59,065 nt of DNA from Candidatus Neomicrothrix sp. UBA814 (lineage in GTDB: Bacteria > Actinomycetota > Acidimicrobiia > Acidimicrobiales > Poriferisodalaceae): the NCBI GenBank assembly GCA_002296525.1, contig DBIA01000022.1, forward strand, positions 43,090 to 102,154, read 5' to 3'. Position 1 is the first letter of the stretch. Each line of letters begins with the position of its first letter. The notes below the pieces were generated by a model that saw nothing but the letters and a program-made list of their open reading frames with translations, did no database searches and had not been told where the DNA came from. Shown here one piece after another: positions 9,073 through 17,551 of the stretch. The position numbers and the translations under genes are program-made.

Positions 9073-9990
9073 ATGGAGTACAGCACGACAGCCATCGAAA
9101 GTAATGGCAGAGGAACTTTGGCGACCGTAAACGCCTTTGTGATGCTCACTAAGCCGCGCATAATAGAGCTGTTGTTAATAACAACGGTGCCATCCATGAT
9201 TCTGGCGCATGGAGGTATGCCGAGGCTGTCCCTAGTGGTGCTCACCATTGTCGGCGGTGCCCTAGCGGCTGGAGGCGCTAACACCTTCAATATGTATATC
9301 GACCGAGATATAGATCGCCTGATGGAACGAACCCAAGGTCGACCACTGGTAACTGGCGCTATCACCCCCCGGTCGGCACTCCTCTTTGGAATAGCGCTCG
9401 AAGTGGTCGCTTTCGTTCTCTTCTACCTATTCGTGAATTGGCTTTCAGCGGTTCTTGCTCTCGGCGCATGCCTTTTCTACGTGTTTGTTTACTCGCTTTG
9501 GTTAAAGAGAACCTCCAAGCAGAACATCGTTATCGGTGGCGCTGCAGGGGCCGCTCCGGCACTAATTGGATGGGCTGCTGTAACTGGGTCCCTTGGCCTC
9601 AACCCGATTATTTTGTTTGCAATCGTTTTCTTTTGGACCCCACCGCATTTCTGGGCTTTAGCGATCAAATACGCCGACCAATATGAAGCAGCCTCTGTCC
9701 CCATGCTTCCCGTTGTCACCAGCATCAAGGCAACAGCAACGAGAATGGTGATTTATACAGTCGTGATCTTTGGATTATCGATCTGGTTCCACGTTGCAGC
9801 AGACATGGGTTTTGTGTATTTATCGGTCGCTCTAATAGGTGGATTAGTGTTCCTGTGGCGTACTCTTGGGTTGCTTCGCAAACCGACTTCGGTGCAAGCC
9901 ATGAAAGTCTTTGTTTACTCAAACGTCTACCTGGGGGCGCTGTTTATTGCTATGGCTATCGACGTGCTGACATATGGGACGACCAGCTGA
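9073..9990 (+). CDS. ctaB: Protoheme IX farnesyltransferase (heme O synthase)
   Basis: A 305-residue UbiA-family prenyltransferase with about nine membrane helices. The first Asp-rich motif NMYIDRDIDRLMERTQGRPL binds Mg-diphosphate, and the KYADQYEAASVPMLP segment is characteristic of heme O synthases. It attaches farnesyl to heme b to give heme O, the substrate of CtaA encoded divergently. It heads the oxidase gene run and its stop overlaps the next small ORF (TGATG). Confidence 0.95.
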   Translation: MEYSTTAIESNGRGTLATVNAFVMLTKPRIIELLLITTVPSMILAHGGMPRLSLVVLTIVGGALAAGGANTFNMYIDRDIDRLMERTQGRPLVTGAITPRSALLFGIALEVVAFVLFYLFVNWLSAVLALGACLFYVFVYSLWLKRTSKQNIVIGGAAGAAPALIGWAAVTGSLGLNPIILFAIVFFWTPPHFWALAIKYADQYEAASVPMLPVVTSIKATATRMVIYTVVIFGLSIWFHVAADMGFVYLSVALIGGLVFLWRTLGLLRKPTSVQAMKVFVYSNVYLGALFIAMAIDVLTYGTTS

Positions 9991-10181
9991 TGACGTCTGA
10001 TCTAACGCCGGTCCAAAAAGACCTTAAGAGAACACAGCTTTCGAGTTACATGACTGGCAAGCTGGTGAGTAAAGTGCAGCTTCAGCACCTTCGCGGTTTC
10101 GACCGCGCTTTAAAGCACAGTCAGCCTTCGGGTAGACAAGAACCGTTATTTATCGAGGCAGCAATCAGCAGGACACGATGA
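9990..10181 (+). CDS. Possible small protein (63 aa), unrecognised
   Basis: This ORF fills the only gap in the oxidase gene run. Its ATG overlaps the ctaB stop (TGATG) and its TGA overlaps the ATG of the next gene (ATGA), the linkage expected of a translated gene. The product is basic and polar (KDLKRTQLSS, VSKVQLQHLRGFDRALK) with no membrane segment or motif recognised. An AGGA Shine-Dalgarno sequence for the next gene lies inside its end. It could instead be an untranslated spacer open by chance, so confidence is limited. Confidence 0.35.
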   Translation: MTSDLTPVQKDLKRTQLSSYMTGKLVSKVQLQHLRGFDRALKHSQPSGRQEPLFIEAAISRTR

Positions 10182-11857
10182 GCGAAAACACAACCGCTTC
10201 AACTTCTCCCGGTGTGCCCGTGGAAGATCCGACACCATTTGGCTGGTTGACGACTGCCGACCACAAGCGAACCGGCCGACTTTTCATTATCAGCTCGCTC
10301 GCATTCCTCATCATGGGAGTCGTTCTTGATCTACTCGTTCGGTTAGACCTAACTTCGGCAACTAAATTTGTGAGTCTCGATGCTGACAGCTTCGCCCAAA
10401 GTTTCGCACTGTCGAGAGAAACTCTTGTCCTACTTTTCTTGATACCGGCGTTTCTTGGCCTGGCCATGTACCTGGTGCCACTTCAAATAGGTGCCTCAAA
10501 CTTGGCATTTCCCAGAGCGGCCACTGCATCGTTTTGGATATGGAAAATCTCGGCCGTTGTTCTTATAGGGGCATACCTGGGTAATGGTGGCCCGTACGGT
10601 GGATGGGCAAATGGGGTTGACCTTCATCTACTTGCACTGAGTGGTTTGGTTATAGCGCTGCTTCTCGGTGCCGTCACCGTCGCAACAACTGTGATGACTC
10701 TGAGATCGCCGGGCTTGTACATGGATAAAACGCCGCCGTTCACATGGTCGGCGTTAGTGACAGCTTCGATGCTCGTGGTCAGCCTTCCCGTTCTTCTCGG
10801 CCAAATAGCGATCCTTTACATTGATCACCGCTACGGAAGAGTGTTCCTGCTCGGTAACTACGGAATATGGGAGCGAATCGACTGGATTCATAGAACACCC
10901 CAGTTATTCATCTACGTTGTTCCAGTACTTGGAGTAGCAGCAGAAATAGTGTTGGCCGCAGCTAAACGACGGGTCTTTGAGCCACTCGCCATGTACTTCA
11001 CCATTGGCTTGGTCGGCCTTTTTGGCTTTGGTGCATGGACCAACTTTGCGATTACCGGAGAAGGAGCCGACATTATTGACGGCCTTGAAGGTGTTGTATT
11101 AGTCGCGCTCTATGCCGGAGCTTTAATTGCCACGGCGGGACTACTCGGTTTATTAGGTCTCGCCGTTATCCAGAACCGCAAACTGCCTAAAATAAGCACT
11201 TCCCTGCTAGCGGCTTTCGCCGCAGGCAAGCTTGTGCTTACTGGCGCCCTGGTCGGATTAGTCGGAGCAGCGGCTGACTGGCTCGAAATCGCTGGCCGCG
11301 GGAACGATGGAAACCCCCAACTACGAATGACCACTTGGGTAACCGGCCAACAATCGGTGTTGATCTATGGGGCAGGACTTCTTGGCTTACTCGCAGCCAT
11401 CCATTGGTGGGCTCCAAAGATCTGGGGGCGTCAACTAAATGAGTTATTGGGCTTACTCAACTTCCTTGTTATTGGGGCGGGTGCTCTTTTAGCTTTCGTC
11501 GGGCCAGCCTTATCAGGCTTACTGACAGAACAACCTGACTTCGTATATGCCGACCCGAATGCAACCTCTCTTTACTCCAACTGGGTAGATGACACCGGAG
11601 CTGAAGGCCTAAGCGCCCTAGGCGTAGCAGGCACAGCACTTCTGTTGGCCGGGGCAGCATTGCTCATCCTCAATTTGTTTATCTCAATATGTTTAAAGAA
11701 GGGGACCGAAGCAACTGAAGATCCTTGGTCTGCCCAATCTCCAGAGTGGCTGCTACCGTCGCCCCCGCCAATAGGTGAAACTGACGAGTTACCAATGCTG
11801 ACATCGGGCACACCGCTGCTCGACGCACAGGAAGAAAATGAGGAGGCAAACACCTGA
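10178..11857 (+). CDS. Heme-copper oxidase subunit I homologue lacking all metal ligands
   Basis: A 559-residue polytopic membrane protein clearly homologous to CtaD: it shares TADHKRTG (CtaD TVDHKKIG), PLQIGASNLAFPR (PLQIGARDVAFPR) and the WWAPKIWG helix end. Aligned with the CtaD encoded at 14456, the low-spin heme a His becomes S79; the CuB His of HPEVY becomes T240 and its Tyr becomes F244; the CuB His pair becomes N289/F290; the heme a3 and second heme a His become Q391 and S393. It should therefore bind neither the hemes nor CuB in the usual way. The frame is intact and embedded in the oxidase operon, so a pseudogene is unlikely. A structural, assembly or sensing role is inferred. Confidence 0.85.
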   Translation: MSENTTASTSPGVPVEDPTPFGWLTTADHKRTGRLFIISSLAFLIMGVVLDLLVRLDLTSATKFVSLDADSFAQSFALSRETLVLLFLIPAFLGLAMYLVPLQIGASNLAFPRAATASFWIWKISAVVLIGAYLGNGGPYGGWANGVDLHLLALSGLVIALLLGAVTVATTVMTLRSPGLYMDKTPPFTWSALVTASMLVVSLPVLLGQIAILYIDHRYGRVFLLGNYGIWERIDWIHRTPQLFIYVVPVLGVAAEIVLAAAKRRVFEPLAMYFTIGLVGLFGFGAWTNFAITGEGADIIDGLEGVVLVALYAGALIATAGLLGLLGLAVIQNRKLPKISTSLLAAFAAGKLVLTGALVGLVGAAADWLEIAGRGNDGNPQLRMTTWVTGQQSVLIYGAGLLGLLAAIHWWAPKIWGRQLNELLGLLNFLVIGAGALLAFVGPALSGLLTEQPDFVYADPNATSLYSNWVDDTGAEGLSALGVAGTALLLAGAALLILNLFISICLKKGTEATEDPWSAQSPEWLLPSPPPIGETDELPMLTSGTPLLDAQEENEEANT

Positions 11858-12450
11858 TGTCGGACATCACTCCAACACTTGCCTCAGGTCGCCCGCAAAG
11901 GCCTCGCACCCAACTAGTCGCGACGGGATTTGCTAGCGCAGTTTGCGCAATGATGATGGCTGGAGCGCTCGGTTTCTACATGGCGCGACGCCACGCATCG
12001 GGACCGCATCCTGGTAGCGACTGGCTTGATGGTCTCGCAGTGCCCAACCCGCAATTTGATTATGCCCTTCTGACTCTGGTGGCATCACTTGTGACCGCAC
12101 ATTGGGCGTTGTGGGCAAGCAGGCGACGAGACACAGCCCATGCATGGACAGCTATTGCAACCACCATTGTGCTGGGCCTCGGCTTTATCAACATGGTCAT
12201 GTACAGCATGAACCGCATGGGGCTAGAAATTGGATCCGGCGAATATCAAAATCTCGCCTTTGCCACGACCGGCCTCGCGTTAGCAATTGTTGTATTGGGC
12301 CTCCTCTATATAGGTTTAATGGGCTTACGATCTTTAGGAGGCAGCGTCGGGCAACGGGGAAGTACATCCCTGGGCGCAGCAGTCTTCTTTTGGGATTTCG
12401 CAGCTCTTGTCTGGGCTGTGACTTGGTACACGGTCTACGTGGTGAAGTAG
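11857..12450 (+). CDS. COX3-like membrane protein, divergent
   Basis: A 197-residue protein with about five membrane helices, the same architecture as the actinobacterial CtaE encoded at 16473 (214 residues). The order HWALWASRR, then LGLGFINMVMYSM, then a final WDFAALVWAVTWYTVYVV helix parallels CtaE (final helix WHFVDIVWIVIFAVVYL). The CtaE GFHGVHVSLG motif is missing and the His and Asp of WHFVD are D and A here, so the family's conserved polar residues are lost, as in the subunit I homologue upstream. The start overlaps the upstream stop by one base. It is probably a partner of that homologue. Confidence 0.7.
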   Translation: MSDITPTLASGRPQRPRTQLVATGFASAVCAMMMAGALGFYMARRHASGPHPGSDWLDGLAVPNPQFDYALLTLVASLVTAHWALWASRRRDTAHAWTAIATTIVLGLGFINMVMYSMNRMGLEIGSGEYQNLAFATTGLALAIVVLGLLYIGLMGLRSLGGSVGQRGSTSLGAAVFFWDFAALVWAVTWYTVYVVK

Positions 12451-12457
12451 GAGAGTC

Positions 12458-13255
12458 ATGCTCGGAATAGCAAGCAGATACTTCGCTGGTCGCGTAGCTG
12501 TCGCAACAGCAGCAGCAGTAGCGCTAGGTCTCCTTACAGGCATGGACGGGGACGGACACATAGTGATGTTCGGCACCATCGTGCTGGGAACCGCCGCTGC
12601 AGCATTCGCGCTGCTTGCAGGGCTGGCTCTAGCCATAGGAGACGGCGATTCTATAGATCGAGAAAGAGCTCACACTTATCCGGCGACTCCTGCATGGTGG
12701 CCGATTATGGGAGCTATTGGCATAGGCATCCTCATGGTTGGCCTCGTCGTAGACGGCTTTATCGCGATACTCGGCGTAGCGACACTTCTTGTCTCAGCAA
12801 TCGAGTGGACCTTTAGCGCGTGGTCAGAACACCTCTCACAAGACCAGGAAGCCAACGCCCTAGAGCGAAAACGGATGATGGCCCCGTTCGAAATACCTCT
12901 TTATGGAGCGCTCGCCATTGCGCTCCCGGTGGTATTGGTGTCCAGAATCTTGTTGACGTCTAGCAAAAATGGAGCGAGTTGGTTCGCAATTATCGCCTCT
13001 AGCATCATCTTAGGATTCGCGTTTGTCCTATATGCCAAACCAGATCTTCGACGGGCGATAGTTGCTTCGGTTCTGGTACTGGGAGGCCTTGCGCTGATCG
13101 TCGGCGGTATTGCCGCCACTGCTCGAGGAGAAAGGGATTTCCATCACCACGGTGACGATAAACACCACGATGACCAGGGTCATCATGAAGACGAACACAA
13201 TTCAAGCGACGAACACTCCGCACCGAATCTTGATGCTCCGGTGGTGATCCGATGA
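12458..13255 (+). CDS. CtaF-like multi-helix membrane protein with His-rich tail
   Basis: A 265-residue membrane protein. The first 130 residues resemble the four-helix actinobacterial oxidase subunit IV (CtaF): two helices, then an AWWPIMGAIGIGIL...VDGFIAILGVATLL pair. Two or three further helices follow (about 147-220). The C-terminus, about residues 226-257, is a soluble His/Asp/Glu-rich tail with nine histidines (HHHGDDKHHDDQGHHEDEH), a likely metal-binding segment, copper being the obvious candidate beside an oxidase. It overlaps ctaC by four bases. With the two genes upstream it mirrors the order subunit I - III - IV. Homology to CtaF is by eye and moderate. Confidence 0.6.
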   Translation: MLGIASRYFAGRVAVATAAAVALGLLTGMDGDGHIVMFGTIVLGTAAAAFALLAGLALAIGDGDSIDRERAHTYPATPAWWPIMGAIGIGILMVGLVVDGFIAILGVATLLVSAIEWTFSAWSEHLSQDQEANALERKRMMAPFEIPLYGALAIALPVVLVSRILLTSSKNGASWFAIIASSIILGFAFVLYAKPDLRRAIVASVLVLGGLALIVGGIAATARGERDFHHHGDDKHHDDQGHHEDEHNSSDEHSAPNLDAPVVIR

Positions 13256-14421
13256 ACGCAAAGAAAAGCACCTCAAACAAGACTCCCCGCGGTTCGATGA
13301 AACGCAGCGTGTTCAATATCCCCCGAATCCTGCGTCACGTGCCTCTTATTCTGTTAACGGCCTTCCTCACATCGTGCGCCACCGGTCGAATAGACCCAAC
13401 TGACCCAGTTGGTGAAAACGCTAAACAAATCGACGGCATCATGAGGCTTTCGGGCTACATGGCGACTGCAGTTGGGATATTTGTTGCTATTGCCGTTGTT
13501 GTTGTGATCGTGAAATTCCGAGCAAAACCGGATGACGACCCCGACGAACTTCCAAAACAAATCCACGGGAATCGTAAAGCTGAACTGACGTGGACAGTGA
13601 TTCCAGTGCTCTTGCTTGTATTCCTAGCGGTTGTAACAATCCCCGCAGTGTTTGACCTCAGCAGCAAAAGCGATGGACGGACGATACAAGTAGAAGGCCA
13701 GCAATGGTGGTGGCAATTTAGCTACGACGTTGACGAAGATGGCATACACGACATTGTCACGGCCAATGAAATCGTCATACCAGTGGGTGAAGAAATCAAC
13801 CTCGATATTCGATCCAACGACGTCATCCACTCATTTTGGGTTCCACAATTAAATGGCAAGAAAGACGCAGTGCCTGGACGTGTCCATCAGTGGCGAATTA
13901 GTTCACCAGTCCCTGGGATCTTTTACGGTGAATGTGTCGAGTTCTGCGGATTGAGTCACGCCAACATGCAAATGCGAGCAGTGGTGTTAGAGCAAGATGA
14001 CTACGACGCTTGGATTCAAGAACAGCTAACCGCCGCGACTATTCCCACCGATCCCGCTGCCAAGAGGGGATATGACCTTTTTGGAAGACATTGCGTTAGC
14101 TGCCATGTGGTGAATGGCGTTTACGAGTCAGCTGGTAATGGAAACGCAAATCTAACGTCCGGATATGCGCCGAATCTGACTCACCTCATGACTAGAACTT
14201 CGTTTGCTGGGTCAATCTTTGATATGTACAAAGATGACGGCTCCGTAAATATTGCTGATCTTCGCGAGTGGGTGCGCAATGCACCCGAAAACAAACCGTC
14301 ACGTCCCGACAACCGTCAGGGAATGATTTCATTCGCAGAAACTCTTTCGAATAGCGAACTAGACGACTTAGTGACCTACTTATTGACCCTCGGTGGCCCG
14401 CCACCGCTAATGCCAAGTTGA
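13252..14421 (+). CDS. ctaC: Cytochrome c oxidase subunit II with fused cytochrome c domain
   Basis: A 389-residue caa3-type subunit II. A lipoprotein-like signal ends in LTSC with Cys42, followed by membrane helices at about 72-90 and 113-135. The extracytoplasmic cupredoxin domain holds the CuA ligands H193, C228, E230, C232, H236 and M239 in the CxExCxxxHxxM pattern. A C-terminal cytochrome c domain has one heme site, C281-V-S-C-H285. It accepts electrons from a cytochrome c of the bc complex and passes them to CtaD. It overlaps the His-rich protein gene by ATGA, linking the unusual trio to the genuine oxidase operon. Confidence 0.95.
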   Translation: MNAKKSTSNKTPRGSMKRSVFNIPRILRHVPLILLTAFLTSCATGRIDPTDPVGENAKQIDGIMRLSGYMATAVGIFVAIAVVVVIVKFRAKPDDDPDELPKQIHGNRKAELTWTVIPVLLLVFLAVVTIPAVFDLSSKSDGRTIQVEGQQWWWQFSYDVDEDGIHDIVTANEIVIPVGEEINLDIRSNDVIHSFWVPQLNGKKDAVPGRVHQWRISSPVPGIFYGECVEFCGLSHANMQMRAVVLEQDDYDAWIQEQLTAATIPTDPAAKRGYDLFGRHCVSCHVVNGVYESAGNGNANLTSGYAPNLTHLMTRTSFAGSIFDMYKDDGSVNIADLREWVRNAPENKPSRPDNRQGMISFAETLSNSELDDLVTYLLTLGGPPPLMPS

Positions 14422-14455
14422 CCCGCCCCAATAGGCTTTCAGGAGATTGAGCCCA

Positions 14456-16480
14456 ATGGCCCTAACAGAGGAACGCCCCGAAATCCTCGAACTCGAATCT
14501 GGAGACACAAGCGCCTCGACTGGTGCATTTGCTCGTCCTACGAACGCCACCGGATGGCGTGCTTGGGTTTTCACCGTTGACCACAAGAAGATCGGCATCA
14601 TGTACGGCGTTGTCGCGATGTTCTGGTTCCTCTGGGGTGGCGTTGAAGCATTGCTAATCCGTGCTCAGCTTTTCACACCGAACGGCACCGTACTCACGGC
14701 GGAGCAATACAACCAGATTTTCACCATGCACGGAACCACAATGGTGTTCCTCGTGATTATGCCCCTGGCAGCGGCATTTGCTAACTACATTGTCCCCCTT
14801 CAGATCGGGGCAAGGGACGTTGCCTTCCCCCGAATGAACGCGCTTGGCCTATGGGTCTTTGTTTTTGGCGGGATTTTCCTTAATCTCAGCTGGTTCCTGG
14901 GCGGTGGACCAGATGGTGGTTGGTTCGCCTACGCCCCAAATACGGGCGTCACGTTCAGCCCGGGCGCTGGCATGGACTTTTATGCCCTTGGACTGCAGAT
15001 AGCAGGTATCGCCTCTCTTGTCGGAGCTATCAACCTCATCGTCACGATTATCAATATGCGTGCTCCCGGTATGACGATGCTCCGGATGCCAGTTTTCACC
15101 TGGATGATTCTGGTTGTTCAATTCCTCCTCTTGTTCGCATTACCTGTGATCACTGTCGCCCTCATACTCCTGAGTTTCGACAGAACCTTCGACGCCAATT
15201 TCTTTAATGTTTCTATGGGCGCCGACCCCCTCTTATGGCAACACCTGTTCTGGATTTTCGGGCACCCAGAGGTCTATATATTGATCCTCCCGTCCTTCGG
15301 CATCGTTTCAGAAACTCTGCCCGTGTTCTCCCGAAAGCCATTATTTGGCTACTCAGTTATTGTCATCTCCGGAGCCGCAATAGGTTTCATGGGTTGGGGA
15401 GTTTGGGCTCACCACATGTTTGTATCCGGTTTAGGACCAGTGGGGGTCGCTGCCTTCTCGGCGACAACCATGTTTATTGCTGTGCCCACCGGTGTAAAGA
15501 TTTTGAACTGGATCGCAACAATGTGGGGAGGGAACCTCAAATTCACAGTCCCGATGATGTTCTCGGTCTCACTGGTGTCAATGTTTACTATCGGTGGCCT
15601 ATCGGGTGTTATGCACTCAGTAGCGCCAGCTGACACTCAACAAACTGACACGTATTTCATCGTTGCCCACTTCCATTACGTTCTATTCGGAGGGGCGCTG
15701 ATGGGCCTCTTCGCAGGGATGTATTACTGGTGGCCTAAAGCCTTCGGATACAAGCTCGGTGAGTCGCTCGGAAAATGGCACTTCTGGCTTCTATTAGCTG
15801 GCTTCAACATGACGTTTGGGCCGATGCACATCCTCGGACTACAGGGTATGGCTCGTCGCCATAGTCGATACGGTCCCGAAGACGGCTTCGACTTTTGGAA
15901 TGCCGTGGTCTCGATCGGAGCCTTCATAATTTTGATAGGAATGATCGTCTTTGCGGTGAACATTGTCCGCTCTTGGCTCGGATACAAAGCCGGTACCGTT
16001 CCGCAGGAACCAGCGGATCCCTGGGACGGGCGGACCCTCGAATGGGCCATACCGTCACCCACACCTGAACACAATTTCGATTACGTACCGGTAGTAACCG
16101 ACGTGGATGATTTCTGGCATAAGAAATATCAACCCGATGCGAATGGGAAACTTCGCAAAATCGCCGACGGTAACGCCATTGCCCAAAAGGGTGACCAACA
16201 TCCGCACTTACCGTCGCCCTCATACTGGCCGATCGTTCTAGCCGCCGCATTGCCATTAATTGCCCTCGGACTTATCTACAACTTGTGGATTACGGGTATA
16301 GGTCTCGTTCTTCTACTTGGCGCTATGTACGGTTGGAGTTTGGAGCCCGCGACCGATCCCGACGCAGGTCATGATGGCCACGGAGACGATCACGGAGACG
16401 ACCATGGGCCCGACAACCATGATCCGGACGGTAGTAACGAAGCCGAAAGCGTGACCGCAGAGGAGGCCCCAGTTGACTGA
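14456..16480 (+). CDS. ctaD: Cytochrome c oxidase subunit I (aa3 type)
   Basis: The catalytic subunit, 674 residues from the ATG at 14456, which has AGGAG ten bases upstream; an upstream TTG at 14447 sits too close to that site. Counting from the TTG, all ligands are present: H95 and H410 (heme a), H408 (heme a3), H273, H322, H323 (CuB) and Y277 in GHPEVY, so it is an A-type proton-pumping oxidase. After the last conserved helices there is an extended C-terminus with two extra hydrophobic helices and a His/Asp-rich tail (GHDGHGDDHGDDH). It is operonic with ctaC and ctaE. Confidence 0.97.
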   Translation: MALTEERPEILELESGDTSASTGAFARPTNATGWRAWVFTVDHKKIGIMYGVVAMFWFLWGGVEALLIRAQLFTPNGTVLTAEQYNQIFTMHGTTMVFLVIMPLAAAFANYIVPLQIGARDVAFPRMNALGLWVFVFGGIFLNLSWFLGGGPDGGWFAYAPNTGVTFSPGAGMDFYALGLQIAGIASLVGAINLIVTIINMRAPGMTMLRMPVFTWMILVVQFLLLFALPVITVALILLSFDRTFDANFFNVSMGADPLLWQHLFWIFGHPEVYILILPSFGIVSETLPVFSRKPLFGYSVIVISGAAIGFMGWGVWAHHMFVSGLGPVGVAAFSATTMFIAVPTGVKILNWIATMWGGNLKFTVPMMFSVSLVSMFTIGGLSGVMHSVAPADTQQTDTYFIVAHFHYVLFGGALMGLFAGMYYWWPKAFGYKLGESLGKWHFWLLLAGFNMTFGPMHILGLQGMARRHSRYGPEDGFDFWNAVVSIGAFIILIGMIVFAVNIVRSWLGYKAGTVPQEPADPWDGRTLEWAIPSPTPEHNFDYVPVVTDVDDFWHKKYQPDANGKLRKIADGNAIAQKGDQHPHLPSPSYWPIVLAAALPLIALGLIYNLWITGIGLVLLLGAMYGWSLEPATDPDAGHDGHGDDHGDDHGPDNHDPDGSNEAESVTAEEAPVD

Positions 16481-17117
16481 CGTCGCAGAATCTTCGACCA
16501 GCGAGCTTGCCTACGGTCGGACGGAATGGGATGACTACCATCACCTACCAACCAACACAGGCTTGACCAACGAAAAGATCACAATGTGGTCTTTCTTGGG
16601 CTCAGATTGTTTGCTTTTCGGTTCGCTAATCTCGACCTATCTCCTGCTCCGGAATCGGGTCGGCCCTGCGACTAGCGGGCCAACCGCCGCCGATCTTTTC
16701 GACATTCCCTTTACCTCAGTTAGCTCATTTGTCCTACTAATGAGTTCTCTCACGATGGTGCTGGCGGTGACGTCAATACAACGGGCTGAAATGGAGCGCT
16801 GCAAACTATGGCTGCTGACAACAGCAGCCCTTGGCGCCATCTTCATTGCAGGTCAGGTTTACGAGTTCACTAGCTTCTATCGAGAAGGCCTCGGGTTCAC
16901 CACCAACATTTCCTCCTCCGCGTTTTACACACTGACCGGCTTTCACGGTGTCCACGTATCTCTAGGCATTGTGATGCTCGTCACAATGTGGGCACTTGTT
17001 TCCGGTGGGCAGTTAGGTCCGGAACGAGCAGAAACTATTGAGATAATTGGCCTCTACTGGCACTTTGTTGACATCGTCTGGATCGTTATCTTCGCGGTCG
17101 TCTACCTAATCCCCTAG
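16473..17117 (+). CDS. ctaE: Cytochrome c oxidase subunit III
   Basis: A 214-residue, five-helix COX3. It keeps the motifs GQVYEFTSF, TGFHGVHVSLG and the terminal YWHFVDIVWIVIF. Translation probably begins at TTG 16473, overlapping ctaD by eight bases, because AGGAGG lies six bases upstream (16461-16466) inside the ctaD end. Subunit III stabilises subunit I and supports proton uptake. Confidence 0.95.
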   Translation: MTDVAESSTSELAYGRTEWDDYHHLPTNTGLTNEKITMWSFLGSDCLLFGSLISTYLLLRNRVGPATSGPTAADLFDIPFTSVSSFVLLMSSLTMVLAVTSIQRAEMERCKLWLLTTAALGAIFIAGQVYEFTSFYREGLGFTTNISSSAFYTLTGFHGVHVSLGIVMLVTMWALVSGGQLGPERAETIEIIGLYWHFVDIVWIVIFAVVYLIP

Positions 17118-17130
17118 GAGCACTAGTCAT

Positions 17131-17484
17131 ATGGAAACCGTTGCTGCTTCCGAAGAAGAGGCTCACGAAGAGCACCACGATCATGGCTTGAGTGATGTTG
17201 GCTACATCAAAATTGCGCTCATCCTTGGAGTGCTGACCGCTGTAGAAGTCGCCACATACTTCTGGGATTTTGGCATTCTCGAAGTCCCGTCTCTCTTGAT
17301 TCTAATGGTCGTTAAATTTCAGATCGTCGTCTCATACTTCATGCATCTGAAATTTGATAGCAAGGTCTTTACCTACGTATTCGTAACCGGTCTTATCCTT
17401 GCCTGTGCTGTTTTCGCCGCTATGGGGACCTCGATGGTGTTTTGGCAGAACCCTTCCGGTTGCGATCTGAGCGCGTTTTGTTGA
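17131..17484 (+). CDS. Cytochrome c oxidase subunit IV (COX4_pro family)
   Basis: A 117-residue protein with a His/Glu-rich N-terminus (EEAHEEHHDHG) and three membrane helices (about 25-45, 52-74 and 82-103), including VVKFQIVVSYFMHLKFDSK. This is typical of the bacterial caa3/bo3 subunit IV family, which helps assemble the CuB site. It is the last gene of the oxidase operon, 13 bases after ctaE. This is not the CtaF architecture; the CtaF-like protein is encoded upstream at 12458. Confidence 0.9.
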   Translation: METVAASEEEAHEEHHDHGLSDVGYIKIALILGVLTAVEVATYFWDFGILEVPSLLILMVVKFQIVVSYFMHLKFDSKVFTYVFVTGLILACAVFAAMGTSMVFWQNPSGCDLSAFC

Positions 17485-17551
17485 TCAGATTAGGTAAATC
17501 AAATCAATATCGAATTTAACTAAGACGCTCCACCCGCTACCTTCAACAGTT

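Noticed and set aside
10178..11857. Reading the subunit I homologue as a degraded pseudogene
   Set aside because: It has one continuous frame, normal composition, coupling to both neighbours and retained helix motifs; ligand loss is clean rather than random.
14447..14455. TTG at 14447 as the ctaD start
   Set aside because: It lies one base after the AGGAG site, whereas ATG 14456 has a normal ten-base spacing.
17485..17551. T-box leader upstream of serS
   Set aside because: Only 67 bases separate serS from the oxidase operon, with no specifier loop or terminator/antiterminator stems.
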